DNA of 64,000 nucleotides from Notamacropus eugenii (GCF_028372415.1 NC_092875.1:52514771-52578770), one strand, 5' to 3'. Counted from the first letter of the stretch, positions 1 through 12,090 are shown. Translations and numbers: made by a program. Notes: generated by a model not told the origin, from the letters alone.

Positions 1-429
1 ATTTGGATGCTATGACATTTGGTACACACATATATGTACATATCTGTATTTATTTAGTATAGATATTGCTTTATTTTCTATAGTACCTTTTAGTAAAATG
101 TAGATTCCCTGCTTATCTCTGTTAATTAGATCTTCTTTTGCTTTGTATGAGATCATAATTGCTAGCCCTACTCTATTTTTTTAATAGCAGAGGAATCATG
201 ATAGATTTTACTCCAGCTCCTTATTTTAACTCTCTGTGTGTCTCTCTGTTTCAAGTGTCTTTCTTTTAAACAATATATTCTTGGATTCTGGTTTTTAATC
301 TATTCTGATATCCACTTTTGTTTTATAGGTACATTCATCCCAATTCACATTTACAGTTATTATTATTAACTGTGTATTTCCGTCCATCCTATTTCCCCCG
401 TTTATCCTTCTCTCTCTCTTTTTTTACCC
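1..429 (-). mobile_element. T-rich L1/HAL1-like 3' region
   Basis: The stretch ending ccgtccatcctatttccccc...accctgtcct matches the same region of the minus-strand L1/HAL1 copies near 15.0, 19.9 and 31.3 kb. The first 300 bases are T-rich and less certain. Confidence 0.4.
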
Positions 430-431
430 TG

Positions 432-511
432 TCCTCAGGAGGGATTTGAACCCAGGTCATTCCAACTCCAGGTTCAGGGCTCCATCCATTATGTCACCTA
501 GCTGCCTAATG
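432..511 (-). repeat. tRNA-headed CORE-SINE fragment
   Basis: On the minus strand it reads GGCAGCTAGGTGACATAATGGA through GGGTTCAAATCC, the tRNA-derived head of the marsupial MIR/Mar-1-like SINEs. The rest of the element is not clear. Confidence 0.6.
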
Positions 512-729
512 CCTTATCTGATGGGTATTATTCTCCTCTCACTGGACCATCTTTCATCTTCTATAGTTGAGCTAATAGACAATATGGACTGCTCATCAAC
601 ACTATCATTGACTAATTTCTCTATATCAGGGCTAGGTCCATAAAATAGTTTTTGTTTGATAGTTTGATTAGTATGTCATTGATTAAGTAAATTAATGTAA
701 GTAGAATTGCCATTTATATTATGTGGCTC

Positions 730-912
730 AGCCTGCCTATGAGCAATTAATATTTTTCTCATTCTTTAGATCTGACTTTATTTGTGTGAAAAGTGTTTGA
801 TAACTGTGTTCATATAGTTCCTGCATTTGTCTTGGTAGGTAGACTCCCAAGTGTTTTAAACTGTCTACAGTTATGTTAAATGGAATTTGTCTTTCTATCT
901 CTTGCTGCTGAG
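730..912 (-). mobile_element. Older L1 ORF2 fragment, left part
   Basis: The minus translation gives LGVYLPRQMQELYEHSYQ then TLFTQIKSDLKN, the L1 ORF2 stretch after the reverse transcriptase (like KYLGINL...LYKENYKTLL in human L1). It continues on the other side of the 2-kb insertion at 3003-3065 (KILPYGKIEQCKTFLY), so the insertion split one fragment. Confidence 0.7.
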
Positions 913-927
913 CTTTGTTGGTAATAT

Positions 928-3002
928 GAGAGATAATTTGCCCCATTCCATTTCTCCCTTTCTCCTCCAGGTATATTTCTCTCTCACCACTTAATTTCAT
1001 TTTTTTAAGATATGATCCCATCCTATTCAATTCAATCTGTGCTTTCTGTCTCTGTGTGTGTGTGTGCATGTGTGTGTAATCCCACCCACTACCCAGATAC
1101 TGAAAAGTTTCAAGAGTTACAAATATTTTCTTTCCATGTAGGAATGTAAACAGTTCAACTTTAGTAAGTCCCTTATGACTTCTCTTTGCTGTTTACCTTT
1201 TCATGCTTCTCTTCATTCTTGTGTTTGAAAGTCAAATTTTCTTTTCAGCTCTGGTCTTTACATCAAGAATGCTTGAAAGTCCCCAATTTCATTGAAAGAC
1301 CATTTTTTCCCCTGAAGCATTGTACTCAGTTTTGCTGCGTAGGTGATTCTTGGTTCCAGTCCCAGCTCCCCTGACCTCCGGAATATCCTATTCCACGCCC
1401 TTTGATCCCTTAATGTAGAAGCTGCTAGATCTTGTGTTATCCTGATTGTATTTCCATATTCCATATTCCAATACTTGAATTGTTTCTTTCTAGCTGCTTG
1501 CAATATTTTCTTCTTGACCAGAGAACTCTGGAATTTGGCTACAATGTTCCTAGGAGTTTCTCTTTTTGGATCTCTTTCAGGCGGTGTTCTGTGGATTCCT
1601 TGAATACTTATTTTGCCCTCTGGTTGTAGAATCTCAGGGCGGTTTTCCTTGATAATTTCATGAAAGATGATGTCTAGGCTCTTTTTTTGATCATGGCTTT
1701 CAGGTAGTCCCATAATTTTTAAATTGTCTCTCCTAGATCTATTTTCCAGGTCAGTTGTTTTTCCAATGAGATATTTCACATTATCTTCCATTTTTTCATT
1801 CTTTTGGTTTTGTTTTGTGATTTCTTGGTTTCTCATAAAGTCATTAGCCTTGATCTGTTCCATTCTAATTTTGAAAGAACTATTTTCTTCAGTGAGCTTT
1901 TGAACCTCTTTTTCCATTTGGCTAATTCTGCTTTTGAAAGCATTCTTCTCCTCATTGGCTTTTTGAACCTCTTTTGCCAATTGAGTTAGCCTATTTTTCA
2001 AGGTGTTATTTTCTTCAGCATTTTTTTTGGGTCTCCTTTAGCAAGGTGTTGACCTGCTTTTCATGCTTTTCTTGCATCTCTCTCATTTCTCTTCCCAGTT
2101 TTTCCTCCACCTCTCTAACTTGATTTTCAAAATCCTTTTTGAGCTCTTCCATAGCCTGAACCCATGGTATATTTATTTTGGATGTTTGGGATACAGAAGC
2201 CTTGACTTCTGTGTCTTTCCCTGATGGTAAGCATTGTTCTTCCTCATCAGAAGGAAAGGAGGAAATATCTGTTCACCAAGAAAGTAACCTTCTATAGTCT
2301 TATTTTTTTTCCCTTTTCTGGGCATTTTCCCAGCCAGTGACTTGACTCTTGAGTTTTCTTTCCACACCCACCAGGTCTCCAGATCTGCCCAGCCAGCACT
2401 TGGGGTCTGAGATTCAAATGCAGCTCCCCAGCCTCAGGGCTTTCAGAGGGGTCAGGGCTGCTATTCAGTGTGAGATTAAGTTCAGGTGCACAGGTGAGGG
2501 CAGGGCCACCTCATGGGGCTTAGTTCCCTCAGGAGGTTTATGCAGAGACCTTCAACAATGGATCCAAGCTCCTGCCTGCTTTGGGAGCCCCTGTCTGCTG
2601 CTGCCCCCGCTGCTGCCTCCCGAGGGGGCCTGAGTTATGGGGACACCCCACTCCCCTCTTGGCCACCCAAAAAGGCTCTCTCACCAACCCTTGTCACCTG
2701 TGGATGGAGGGACCTGTGTGGCCGCTGGAGATTCTGTCCCTGAAGCCCACTTGGATCTGCTCCTCTCAGTGCCGTGGGGCCAAGACAGGGCTGGGCTCTG
2801 CTCCGGGTCCAGTGCATGACGGACCTTTTGCATCAGGTTTTCAGGGCTCTCTGGAACAGGAATCTTGTCCACTCCATTGTTCTGTGGCTTCTGCTGCTCC
2901 AGAATTTGTTGTGAGTTCTTCTTTACAGATATTTTATGGGCTGTGAGTTTGGAGCTAGCATATGTGTGTCTTTCTACTCCGCCATCTTGGCTCCTCCCCT
3001 CA
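928..3002 (-). mobile_element. L1/HAL1-type LINE insertion with 15-bp target duplications
   Basis: The element is bounded by the exact 15-mer CTTTGTTGGTAATAT at 913-927 and 3003-3017. Read on the minus strand it starts TGAGGGGAGGAGCCAAGATG, a typical marsupial L1 5' end, runs through a GC-rich 5' UTR (about 3000-2370) and a broken ORF1 (about 2370-1240), and then about 300 bp of 3' sequence. There is no ORF2. The 3' end stops at 928 with no A-tail and lacks about 700 bp that the related copy at 30890-32819 carries. Confidence 0.8.
1258..2001 (-). pseudogene. LINE-1 ORF1 relic (RNA-binding chaperone)
   Basis: A 247-codon open stretch shows the layout of L1 ORF1p. A heptad-rich coiled coil (KEVQKANEEKNAF, QMEKEVQKLTEEN) comes first. 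The RRM-like and C-terminal part follows, with LENRSRRDNLKIMGLPE, RNIVAKFQSS and RITQDLAAS. The N-terminal part is in another frame around 2173-2367 (KGKKNKTIEGYFLGEQ), so frameshifts separate the two. ORF1p binds L1 RNA as trimers. This copy is dead. Confidence 0.8.
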
Positions 3003-3065
3003 CTTTGTTGGTAATATAGAAATGTTTTACATTGCTCTATCTTTCCATAAGGCAAGATTTTCATG
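3003..3065 (-). mobile_element. Older L1 ORF2 fragment, right part
   Basis: The minus translation KILPYGKIEQCKTFLYYQQ corresponds to the L1 ORF2 segment just before the part at 730-912. It begins with the right-hand copy of the 15-bp target duplication. Confidence 0.6.
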
Positions 3066-3069
3066 AAAT

Positions 3070-3640
3070 TACCCTTTCTTTGTTATTTTCCTACCTCTCT
3101 GGCCATTCTTCTCATTTTCCTTTATTTGATCTTCATTCAGGGAATCCCCATTCACCATGACTCTTCCTTGAGGCTCTGTCCTAAATCTGCTCTTTTTCCT
3201 CTCTTTTCTAGTTTAGTGAGTTACCTCATCAGTTCCCATGGGTCCAATTGTCACCTTTATGTATATGATTTCTAGATGTATATATCCAATGCTAATTTTT
3301 CTTGTGCTACAATTCCACATCTGTAACTGCCCTTTGAACATCTCAAACCAGATGTCTTGTAGGCATCTCAAACTCAACATGCATAAAACAGAAGTTTATC
3401 TCTTCCCCCAAACTTTCTCCTCTTTCCAACTTTCTTATTATTGTCAATGGTACTACCATTTCCCCAAATACTTAGACTTACAGCCTTGCTGTATTTGCAT
3501 GTAATCTCCTCTGTTAGAATTCACACTTGAAGGCAAAGACCACCTGGCTGACTTCCTTTGTTTTTCTAGGACCTGGCATGTAGTAAGCACTTTTTCAGTG
3601 TTTGTTGACTGATTGACCTAAACTTTATTTCTCTTTCTCT
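3070..3640 (+). mobile_element. L2 LINE 3' portion
   Basis: Sense-strand L2 landmarks are present: cccatgggtccaattgtcac, aggcatctcaaactcaacatg, and the 3' end acctggcatgtagtaagcac. It is old and has no open frame. Confidence 0.65.
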
Positions 3641-4354
3641 AACTTTTGTTTGGAGTGGAGGTCCAATGAGTAGTTTCAATATATTCTACCCAAATGTTCC
3701 CTCTGAAGATATGATGAAAAATGCCATTGTTTCAAACCATTTACAAAATACATGTAATGTAGTCTCTTTTATACTCAGTCAAGCAGGCAAGTACTTCACA
3801 TCTCTCCAAATTGCCCATAGCATCTTGAAGAGCACTCTTAATTTTTTTTTGTCCCTCTCCATGCATTAGGCACAATCAACCCCAGGAGTCCCATGTGGAA
3901 ATCAAAATCCATCATTTGACACCAACATTCCAACAAACATATTGGCATGGTCTTCATTTTGATTTGGGTGCTAATCATAATGTATACAACAATGTAATAG
4001 ATAATAGCACTTAAGCTCACAACCATAGAAATTTCTAGCTGAAAAACTCATCTGCCTGGAAAAGTCATGTTGGAGAATCCTCTTGGCTGAGAACAGCCTA
4101 AAAAAAGACATAGGTAAAATGGGGTTACCTCATCTGTCTTCCCTCTTGAAACCAGAAGCCAGAAACATCTAAAGTCCAAAGAGACTCAGCAGTTCAAAGA
4201 AAGCTTGAGGAGAACTAAAGGATAATGAAGAATTCTCTACTTTCCCACTCTTACCAACTCCAATCCACTTAGGAACCTAGAGTCCCAAACCAATTATCTT
4301 TTGGACTGGGGTTATATACATGCATGTACGTACACACATATAAAGAACACATAA
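3641..4354. other. No feature recognised
   Basis: Single-copy-looking AT-rich sequence. The short open frames (3666-3869, 3838-4026) are chance. Confidence 0.4.
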
Positions 4355-5660
4355 CTATATGGTTGGTTGGTTGTTGTCCTTCGTCTTCGAATAGGACCAA
4401 AATGACATCACCATTGTAAAGTGAAATTTCAGTGTGTCTGACTGTGGTTGATCAGACCAATACAAGCTCGGAATGCTCTACCATAGGTTGGGCACAGATA
4501 GTCCATATGAATATTTGGGGTGGATATCCCAAATTTGTGCATCCTGTATTTACTTTGTGCTGTCTCAATTCTACTTTGCTCAAAGAGATAAGACAGCACC
4601 TTTTCTTATATGGGCGTGCCACACTGAGCAGTCCTGTGCCAGTGTCTCCCATGTTGCACAGCCAAATCCAAAGTTCTTGAGGGAGATCTTGAGAGTGTCC
4701 TTGTATCGTTTCTTCTGGCCACATGTGATCACCTGCCCCATGCAAGTTCTCCATAAAATAGTCTTTTTGGCAAGCATACATTTTGCATTCGAACAACGTG
4801 GTCAGCCCATCTGAGTTGCGCTCTCTGAAGCATAGTTTGAATACTTGGCAATTCAGCTTGAGCAAGGACTCCAGAGTCTGGCACCTTATCTGGCCAGGTG
4901 ATCCTCAGAATCTTCTTAAGACAATTCAAATGGAAGCAATTCACTAGTGGCACTAGTAGACTGTCCATGTTTCACAAGCATATAACAATGAGGTCAGCAC
5001 AACAGCTCTGTAGATCTTCAATTTGGTAGTCAGTGCAATACCTCTTCTCTCCCAAACCTTTCTTCACAGCCTCCCAAACACTGAGCTAGCATGCATCAAC
5101 CTCATTGTCAATGTGTACATCCCTGGAAAGTACACTACCAAGGTAAGTGAACTTATCCACAGCATTCAAACCTTCTCCATTTGTTGTAACCAATGATTCC
5201 ATGTACGGATGATGTGGAGGTGGCTGATGGAGCACCTGTGTTTTCTTGGTGTTAATTATTAGGCCAAAATTAGCAAGGCAATGGAGGAGTGATCCATACT
5301 TTGTTGCATCTCAGCGTCAGAGGCTGCATTGAGTGCACAATCATCTGAAAACAGAAACTCATGCATCAACATTCCCTCCACTTTGGTCTTGGCTTGGAAT
5401 CTTTTCAAATTGAAGAACTTGCCATCAATATGGTAGTTGACCTTGATGCCATGTTCATCCTCACTGAAAGCATTTGTCAACATAGCTGAAAACATCATGC
5501 CAAAAAGCATGGGAGCAAGCACACAGCCCTGTTTCACTCCATTGGTGACTGAGAAGGCATGAGAGCTTTGTCCATTATCCAGAACCTGGGCAAATATGCC
5601 ATCATGAAATTGACTTGCAATATTGATGAACTTCTCTGGGCAACCAAATTTTGACATAAT
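4355..5660 (-). mobile_element. RTE-clade LINE, 5'-truncated
   Basis: The minus strand encodes part of an RTE reverse transcriptase: KFGCPEKFINIASQFHDG, SVTNGVKQGCVLAPMLF, EFLFSDDCALNAASDAEM (the catalytic F-A/S-DD motif with Ser). After frameshifts comes the C-terminal part, with LPSIQTMLQRAQLRWADHVV and QKKRYKDTLK. The 3' end is CGAAGACGAAGGACAACAAC, the tail shared with several SINEs in this window. It is dead and lacks the endonuclease domain. Confidence 0.85.
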
Positions 5661-5725
5661 ACCTACATACACACACATACAAATACACATAGAAATACAT
5701 GTATGCATGCATACATATACTTATG
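5661..5725. repeat. CA/TA-rich simple sequence
   Basis: Irregular acacacatacaaatacac and catgcatgcatac motifs lie at the broken 5' end of the RTE element. Confidence 0.6.
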
Positions 5726-6479
5726 TGTATGAATCTTCAGTGGATCTCTACAATACTGAAGTATTCAAAAATAAATGTTCCAAACAATCCACAAAAATAT
5801 ATCCTCCAGGGTACCCCTTCTCATATATGTGTATCTCAGAAGAGCTTTCTCATGTTTAGAGTTATCTGTGGTCAGTATTCAACTCAAAACCCAAACTCAA
5901 AGGCCTCCACTAAAATGCTTATTTTAAAAGCTAGATACCATGAGAATACATTAGTTCAAACAAAAAATATTGAATCAAACATTGCAGAAATTAAAGTGAC
6001 AAGAAAAAATTTCCCCCATGCATACATATGGCATAGCCTGCCACTATTTCCACATGATCAGTGTGGAGGAGACACCTGTAGGGATCATCTATTACGAGGG
6101 ATCAGCCTAGAGAGTGCATGTGTAAGGAGTTGATAGCAAGAGAATATTCATGAAGAAATACAAGCCAGGAACCCTTGGAGCCAGGGGCCATGAATAGATG
6201 GCACACATATAGGAGATATATGGTCAGAGAAAAAAAAGTGGCTGCTGTAACTCACACTTTTGACACTGCAGAGCTGCCGATGTCCTCTGGTGATATTATT
6301 ACACTTCTCTCTATTGCTCTCTAATGGGCATTGTCACATCTCTGCTTTCTATGAGGAATATTATTCCACTCATTCTGTGATCAATTCTGGACATCATTTT
6401 CTGCTACCAGTGTAGCTACCTGATGGCCACTTTAGTTCTTCCTGGTAAGGCGCAGTGATTAGTAAGCCTTTCCTTCATA
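5726..6479. other. No feature recognised
   Basis: Intergenic sequence with no repeat or gene I can name. Confidence 0.4.
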
Positions 6480-6945
6480 AGTTGGCCCCTCCACCCCTTC
6501 CTTTCCAATCTTTTGACACCTGATTCCCCTCTTTATGCTCGGTCTTGGAGTGACACTGACTTCCTTGCTGTTCCTCACACAGAGCCCTCCATCTCAGAAA
6601 TGTCAGCATTTTCATTGGCTATCCTCCATGACTAGAATTCTCTTCTTCCTCATCTTTATCTCCCATTTCCCTTGGCTTCCTGTAAGTCCTAGCTAAAGCT
6701 TTTCTCAATCCCACTTAATGCTAGTTCCATCTCCCTCAGATTATCTCCAATTTGGCTTCCCTTCCCCCAATTTTTCTTGTACGTATCTTGTTTGTTCATT
6801 CTTATTTACATGTTTTCTTCTCTAGTAGACTGTGAACTCCTTAAGCTCAAGGACTCTTTTACCTTTCTTTACATTCACAGCACTTAACACAGTGACTGGC
6901 ATATAGCAGGCAACGAATAAATGTTTATTGATTGGTTAAAGACTA
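6480..6945 (+). mobile_element. L2 LINE 3' end
   Basis: Contains ccttgctgttcctcacac and ctccttaagctcaaggactc, and ends in a typical L2 tail (cacttaacacagtgactggc, then aataaatgtttattgattgg). Confidence 0.7.
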
Positions 6946-8080
6946 GAGTCTAAGTAAGACACCCTGCACCCAACTCCCCACCACCAAAGCTGAGGATTTA
7001 CTTAGCTGACAAGGAAACAGAGAAACATGAGGCATGTGTCATAATGCTTGGATATCATGATCATTGAATTTACAAGGCGGACTCTCCAAGCCATTCTCTT
7101 TCCTCTCAAGTAGTTAGTCATTAAGTATTTATTAAGCATGTACTGTGTGCCAGACACTGGCACAATGAAGTAATCCTTTCCTCCAATCTCATAGCAGCCA
7201 GTGTAAGATGAAGGTCTTTCTTGGTCAGAGGAGCAATGGCCCCTTTTCCTTTGCTTTTATCCCTAAATGTTAGGTGCTGCATCTTCCTGAAGACTGCTTG
7301 GGAAATAGTCAAGGCAGAGTCTACAGGACTTGAGACATGTCTGTGTTAACTTTTACAACCTTGCCTTTTTTGCTTCCACCTACTGAAATACTTACTGAAA
7401 TACTATACTCTCTGTACATATCTCAATGGGGGTGGAGGGCACAGTTATTGTCCTTCAGTGTCACCTAGTGTTTGAGAGAGGTGACAATACTCAGAAGGCC
7501 CTCTTGCTCTTCTGCCCTCTCTAGTTAGAGCTGGAAAAGGGGAAAGAGGAAAGACAGATTTTGAATTTGCTTTGCTTGAAGAGGAAGAGATTCAGTGATC
7601 TAAAGACCCGGAGCAAAATCCAAACCAAGGCAAATATATCCAGCCAGCTCTTCACTTCTTTCAGAGGGGTCTGTTACTCTCTGCTGCCCACTCTAGTTTG
7701 AGTGGGGAAAGCAAAAAGGGACTAAAGACAGGTTTTGTATTGTTTGGGAAGAGATGCTGCTATCTAATAGTGCACTGCAGAATTATGATGAGTGAGTGAA
7801 GAATTAGCCTGCAGGGAAGAATTTGAGGCATCTCCTAGCACCTGGATTTCCCTCACTCATCTGTTTCCCTGTCAGGTTTCTGTAAGTGTGCCCATTCTCC
7901 CCTACCAGTAATGAGTTCATTGTTGGGAAAGTGTTACTCAGGTTTATGTGTAGATTGTAATGGATCATTTATTTCTGCATTTGATTTCATATATGAGTAC
8001 CTGTGATGTTATTAGTGAAATGGACATTATTCCACCCCCTCCAGAGCCCCTGGGTTGAGATAATGTCTGTTGAGTTTCTA
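6946..8080. other. Mostly unrecognised; short dispersed repeat near 7095
   Basis: A fragment (aagtatttattaagcatgta, ctgtgtgccagacactggca) at about 7105-7165 belongs to a dispersed family also seen at 41.2, 47.3 and 50.7 kb. The rest is unrecognised. Confidence 0.35.
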
Positions 8081-8122
8081 GGCAGGGTTGTGCCTAGTAG
8101 CCACTTTCTGTTAGTGGCTACA

Positions 8123-8206
8123 CTTTCTGTTGTACCCCTTTGCCTAGCAGCTGCCTGGGCCCCCCTCTCTGTTGTGCCCCCTTGCCTAGCAGTACCTAGG
8201 AACCCC
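8123..8206 (+). repeat. Two-unit imperfect tandem duplication, about 42 bp
   Basis: Unit 1 (8123-8163) and unit 2 (8165-8206) share ctgttgt.ccccyttgcctagcag. The surrounding 8080-8460 could be an LTR-like element, since it has a late AT-rich region, but the ends are not defined. Confidence 0.6.
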
Positions 8207-8460
8207 TGTCAAAACTGTTCTGTGAAAAATGCGTGCTATTGGAACCACAAAGCTGTAGTGGGAAGTGCTAAGATGCTTAAAAGGCACACACACCTTTGTT
8301 CAGGGCTGCCTCCTTTGTGGACAGCTGCCGGCTAATAATGATGCTTCCAAATTCTCAATTAACTCTTGCCTGTGCTTGTCTTGGTCTGTCCATTTCATTA
8401 TTATGATTTATTTTGGCCTTATTGTTCAACAAATGGTTATGTTTAAGATTTGAAAACATA

Positions 8461-9200
8461 ATCATTGTGAGTAGGTGAAATGTAAATGGAAGTGCACTGG
8501 TGTGGACTTGAGAGCTAAAGTGGCAAGTAGAGGGAATGTATTTTCTCCCTCTCCTCCCATCTCCCCACATACCAGGGTTAATTCCTAAACACACAGAATA
8601 AATTTGAGCATAACTCTGTGATTACGGTATGAGGGCACATTCAAATGATAAATATAGCCTAGAGAATAAGAGTAAATGTCCACATACCTTATATGAGAAC
8701 ATACCCATTACACCTTTCCCAGAGCTTGTTCAGAACTAAGTCTGAGAAAGCAGTCAATGTGAGGAAATAAAATTAAGACTTTACCCTGAATTTCAAGGGC
8801 CATGATGTGGATGCCCCTGTCCTCCTGGAAAACTGGGTGAGAGGCCAGTCCTGTGGGATTCAGATATACGGAGTGAGAGAAAGAAGATGAAACCTTGACA
8901 CTGACATTGTACATTGCAATCAATATTATAGGAAGGAGCAGGAGAAGAAGAACAGGGTATGTCAATGGGAAGGGTCAAAGAGCCATAAACCTAGAGAGAT
9001 TTTACTTGCAAACAGAGGGAGACAGAGTCAGATTTTTCTGAGCACTGTTCCAATTGTGCAAAGCATAGACGTACACTTTTATAGGTTTCTGGTAGGAGGG
9101 ATGTCTATTAAGAGAGGGAAGTCTGCTAAGCAAGAGTAGAAAATGCCAAGGATGTTAAAATATTCTGTGGCTTCTATATTTTACATTCTAAAATATTTTG
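8461..9200. other. No feature recognised
   Basis: A leucine-rich frame on the minus strand (about 8708-8965) starts only at TTG and has no homologue I know. Confidence 0.4.
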
Positions 9201-9204
9201 CCAT

Positions 9205-9475
9205 CATCACCAGTAGCATTTATATAGCACTTACTATACTGTGTGCCAGTTACTACACTCATTGCTTTACAGTTATTATCCCAATTGATTCTCACAATCC
9301 TGTGAGGTTGAAGTTTTTATTATCCCCATTTTCAGATGAGGGAACGGAGTCAAATAGAAGTTAAGTGACTTACTCAGGGTCCCACAGCTAGAAAGTGTCT
9401 GAGGTCGTATTTGTATTCAGATCTTCCTGACTCTAGGTTCAGTATTCGCATCCATTGTGCCTGCTGTCCCATAAA
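9205..9475 (-). repeat. CORE-SINE (MIR/Mar-1 type)
   Basis: Nearly complete. The plus strand reads attatccccattttcagatg, aagtgacttactcagggtcc, and ends at the tRNA-like head (ccattgtgcctgctgtccc). The minus orientation follows from the head position. Confidence 0.8.
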
Positions 9476-10035
9476 CAATTTACATAATTGTTATCTCTAA
9501 CATGGTAACTTTTTTTTTTTTCGCATACTTTGCATATAGCAAGTGCAACACACACACGTACATGAATAGATTTTTTGACTGTGCAAGCACAGCTTTGCTC
9601 AACTTGGAGTCAGGCTTGATCACCTTCCTCAATAGATTTTCTTTTTTTGTGTGAGTTTATTAACATATTTTGATTTTATATTATAATCATATCTAAATGC
9701 ACTCTCATTTTCTTCCTATCCTCTCCCTTTGCAACAAGCAATAAAAACAAACTGCTCACCTCAACTAAACAAGTCATCAATTCAGTTTAAGAGTCTGGGC
9801 AATGCTCCATACCCCTAGTCTTCCATGTCTCTAATGAAGGCAAAGAAATACCTTTTTCTCACTTATTCCTCTCATTATACAGCCAATAGAATGCAGTTTT
9901 ATTTTATGTGTTTTTCTTTTCATTTTCGTTGTTCTTATCACTGTGTCATTCTCCCTTCCCCCCCACTGCCCTGTTCTACTTACTTCCCTTAATTACTGAA
10001 TGGGTGCTGCTTTAGTCACACTAAGACCTGTTAAA
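9476..10035. other. Unrecognised AT-rich sequence
   Basis: T-rich stretches near 9510 and 9640 could be decayed retroelement tails, with nothing more specific. Confidence 0.35.
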
Positions 10036-10039
10036 GACC

Positions 10040-10295
10040 TTAGCTTGAAAAGGCCAAAGTCTCCCACTTTATCCTGGGCCATCTCCAGTCTTCCTGATCC
10101 ATATCTGACCACTGGACCAAGATACCATCAGAGGAGAAAGTGAGGCTGGTGACTTTGCACAGCCCTCTCCCACTTAAGTCCAACTCACTTTCATGTCACG
10201 GCATCACCTCCCTGATGTCATGTTCCTCTTCAAGAATGAAGGACAAGCAGCAGCCTCTTTGAGTAGAAAAGGAGCTGCCTGCTGGGGATCAAACT
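10040..10295 (+). repeat. SINE with RTE-type tail
   Basis: Reads ggccaaagtctcccact, atctccagtcttcctgatcc, gaggctggtgactttgcaca, gaatgaaggacaagcag. It is the same family as copies at 12490, 13095, 23280, 46440 and 51590. Confidence 0.7.
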
Positions 10296-10574
10296 TCCCT
10301 TTGGCTTGTTTTCTTTCTTCCTGTCTTCCTTCCTTCTTTCCTTCATCTCATTGGTTGGCCAGCAATTGGTCCTAGATCATGCCCAACTATTGATTAGGCC
10401 CTGATTGGCTCAGAATGAAAGTAAATATCAATTGTTTTTGTTTTGGCCAGAAACCCTGAGGGTCTCCTCCCAGATCTTCTCTTTAAAGAGGCTGTTCTTG
10501 CCTCCTTTCTTATTAAGCCTTAATTACTTAACTAGATTTAATAGGCTATGGGGAAGACTTCCTATAAAATATAG

Positions 10575-10735
10575 GATTTTAACTGTGACTTAAATGAGTT
10601 AAGGAAGTTAATAGGTAGAGATGAGGAAAGAGAATGTTCCAGGCCTAGGGAAAAGCCAGAGAAAATTCCTAGTGCATAGAGGAGTGTTTTTGTTTTTTTT
10701 TTTTTTATGTGTGGAGGCTAATGTCACTGGATCAA
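10575..10735 (+). repeat. Fragment of a long dispersed repeat
   Basis: Contains gagaatgttccaggcctagg and taatgtcactggatcaagga, landmarks of a non-coding family that recurs in this window (41.2, 46.8, 54.7, 56.8 kb). I do not have a secure name for it. Confidence 0.5.
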
Positions 10736-10739
10736 GGAA

Positions 10740-11450
10740 CACATGTCAGGTGATAGAGTGCTTCCTTGCTTGTTCTTGGACCCCAAGTCCAAGATCTTCT
10801 TTCTCCCTAGCTTCAAAACACTATCCCTGACAGTTTTCTCCCCAGTCCAAGAACTCTGTGCCTAGCAATAACTCAAGCGTGGGCTCCAGTAAGACAAACT
10901 ACCTTTCTCCATAATTATTCATGAGTGGACCCCAGTAAAACAAACTATCTTTCCCTATCACAAGAATGAACTGAACTCTGAAGAAATTCTCTTGTTCGAA
11001 CAGGACTATCTTGTAACCACAGTATTATCATGCATTGATTCCCAATGTTATCATATTCAATCTAGAGGTCAAGCTATAGACATCAGCTCTCAAAGCTATC
11101 TTACTACAGACATAATAGACCAAAAATACACTCCTGAGAAACCCATTCCCCTGGTTTCCAGTAGTGAATGATGCTTGTTACTATGATTGTAAGCTATCAC
11201 CTAATTAGCATATCTGCCAACTAATTCACTACTTTTCCTACATGAGCTTTAGCATCATTCTTGTTAAGTTGCAAGTTCCATAGGGAATACAAGTTCCTTA
11301 AGGAGCTGTGCCCACCATATTGTCATTACAATAAACCTTTGTTACCTTGACTAGAAGAATGCTTGAGTCCATGAATTCATTCCAGAAGACCCTCTCCAGT
11401 ACTCCTGTGCTTGAGGGGTTCTTGAATCTCTTAAACTCCATCAGTTACCT
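10740..11450 (+). mobile_element. Possible LTR
   Basis: It interrupts the dispersed repeat ending at 10735. It contains cattacaataaacctttgtt, a poly(A) signal, about 120 bp before its right end, as in an R/U5 region. No target duplication or firm TG...CA ends were found. Confidence 0.35.
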
Positions 11451-12090
11451 TTAACCCATCTGGTGACTTTTGTTCTGTTTAAACAAGTGTTCACTAGTGG
11501 GTGGAAAGAAGGGATTTGCCAGGATATTCAGAAAACTTTGTGTTAATTTCTTTCTTGATGATTCATTATCCCTGAGGGGATCTGGGAGAAGACAGAGCTA
11601 AGCTGGTGAGGCTACAAGCAGCTGTGAATCTTAATTAGCTAGTGATCTGGGGAAACTAATTGCTCTTTTAATTCATAATCCTAAAATGTGGAGAAGTCAT
11701 TCATAGTCTTCCTCACATTCCCTTTTGGTCCATGATCCTCTGTTGGAGTGAATGTATCTCCCCTATTCTTTTCCTACAAGCTGCAGGCATATATGCTTCA
11801 GTTTCCCCCCACCCTCCAAACCAGAAGATATAGGACAGAAATGAGACGACATCCAGAGAATAAAGTTGGAAAGGAAAATCTCCAGATAGAAGGTTCCATC
11901 TAATCTCTTATTCACTTCAATGTAAGTAGAAAAAACTGTGTTCATCACATGTTTAATCTTGGAATTCATGAAAGCAATGAAACTTGTCTTGAAAGAGTAG
12001 AACCCACTATGGAGTTGGGGCTCTGAAGAAGAGAGACAGCAGATTTCATATTTTTATATTTTGAGCAATATTCAATTCTATCATGTAGAT
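11451..12090. other. No feature recognised
   Basis: No gene or repeat I can support. Confidence 0.4.

Noticed and set aside
8708..8978. Minus-strand frame with a signal-peptide-like leucine run
   Set aside because: It begins at TTG, not ATG. The leucines come from a CTTCTTCTCCTGCTCC tract, and no homologue or convincing exon borders were seen.
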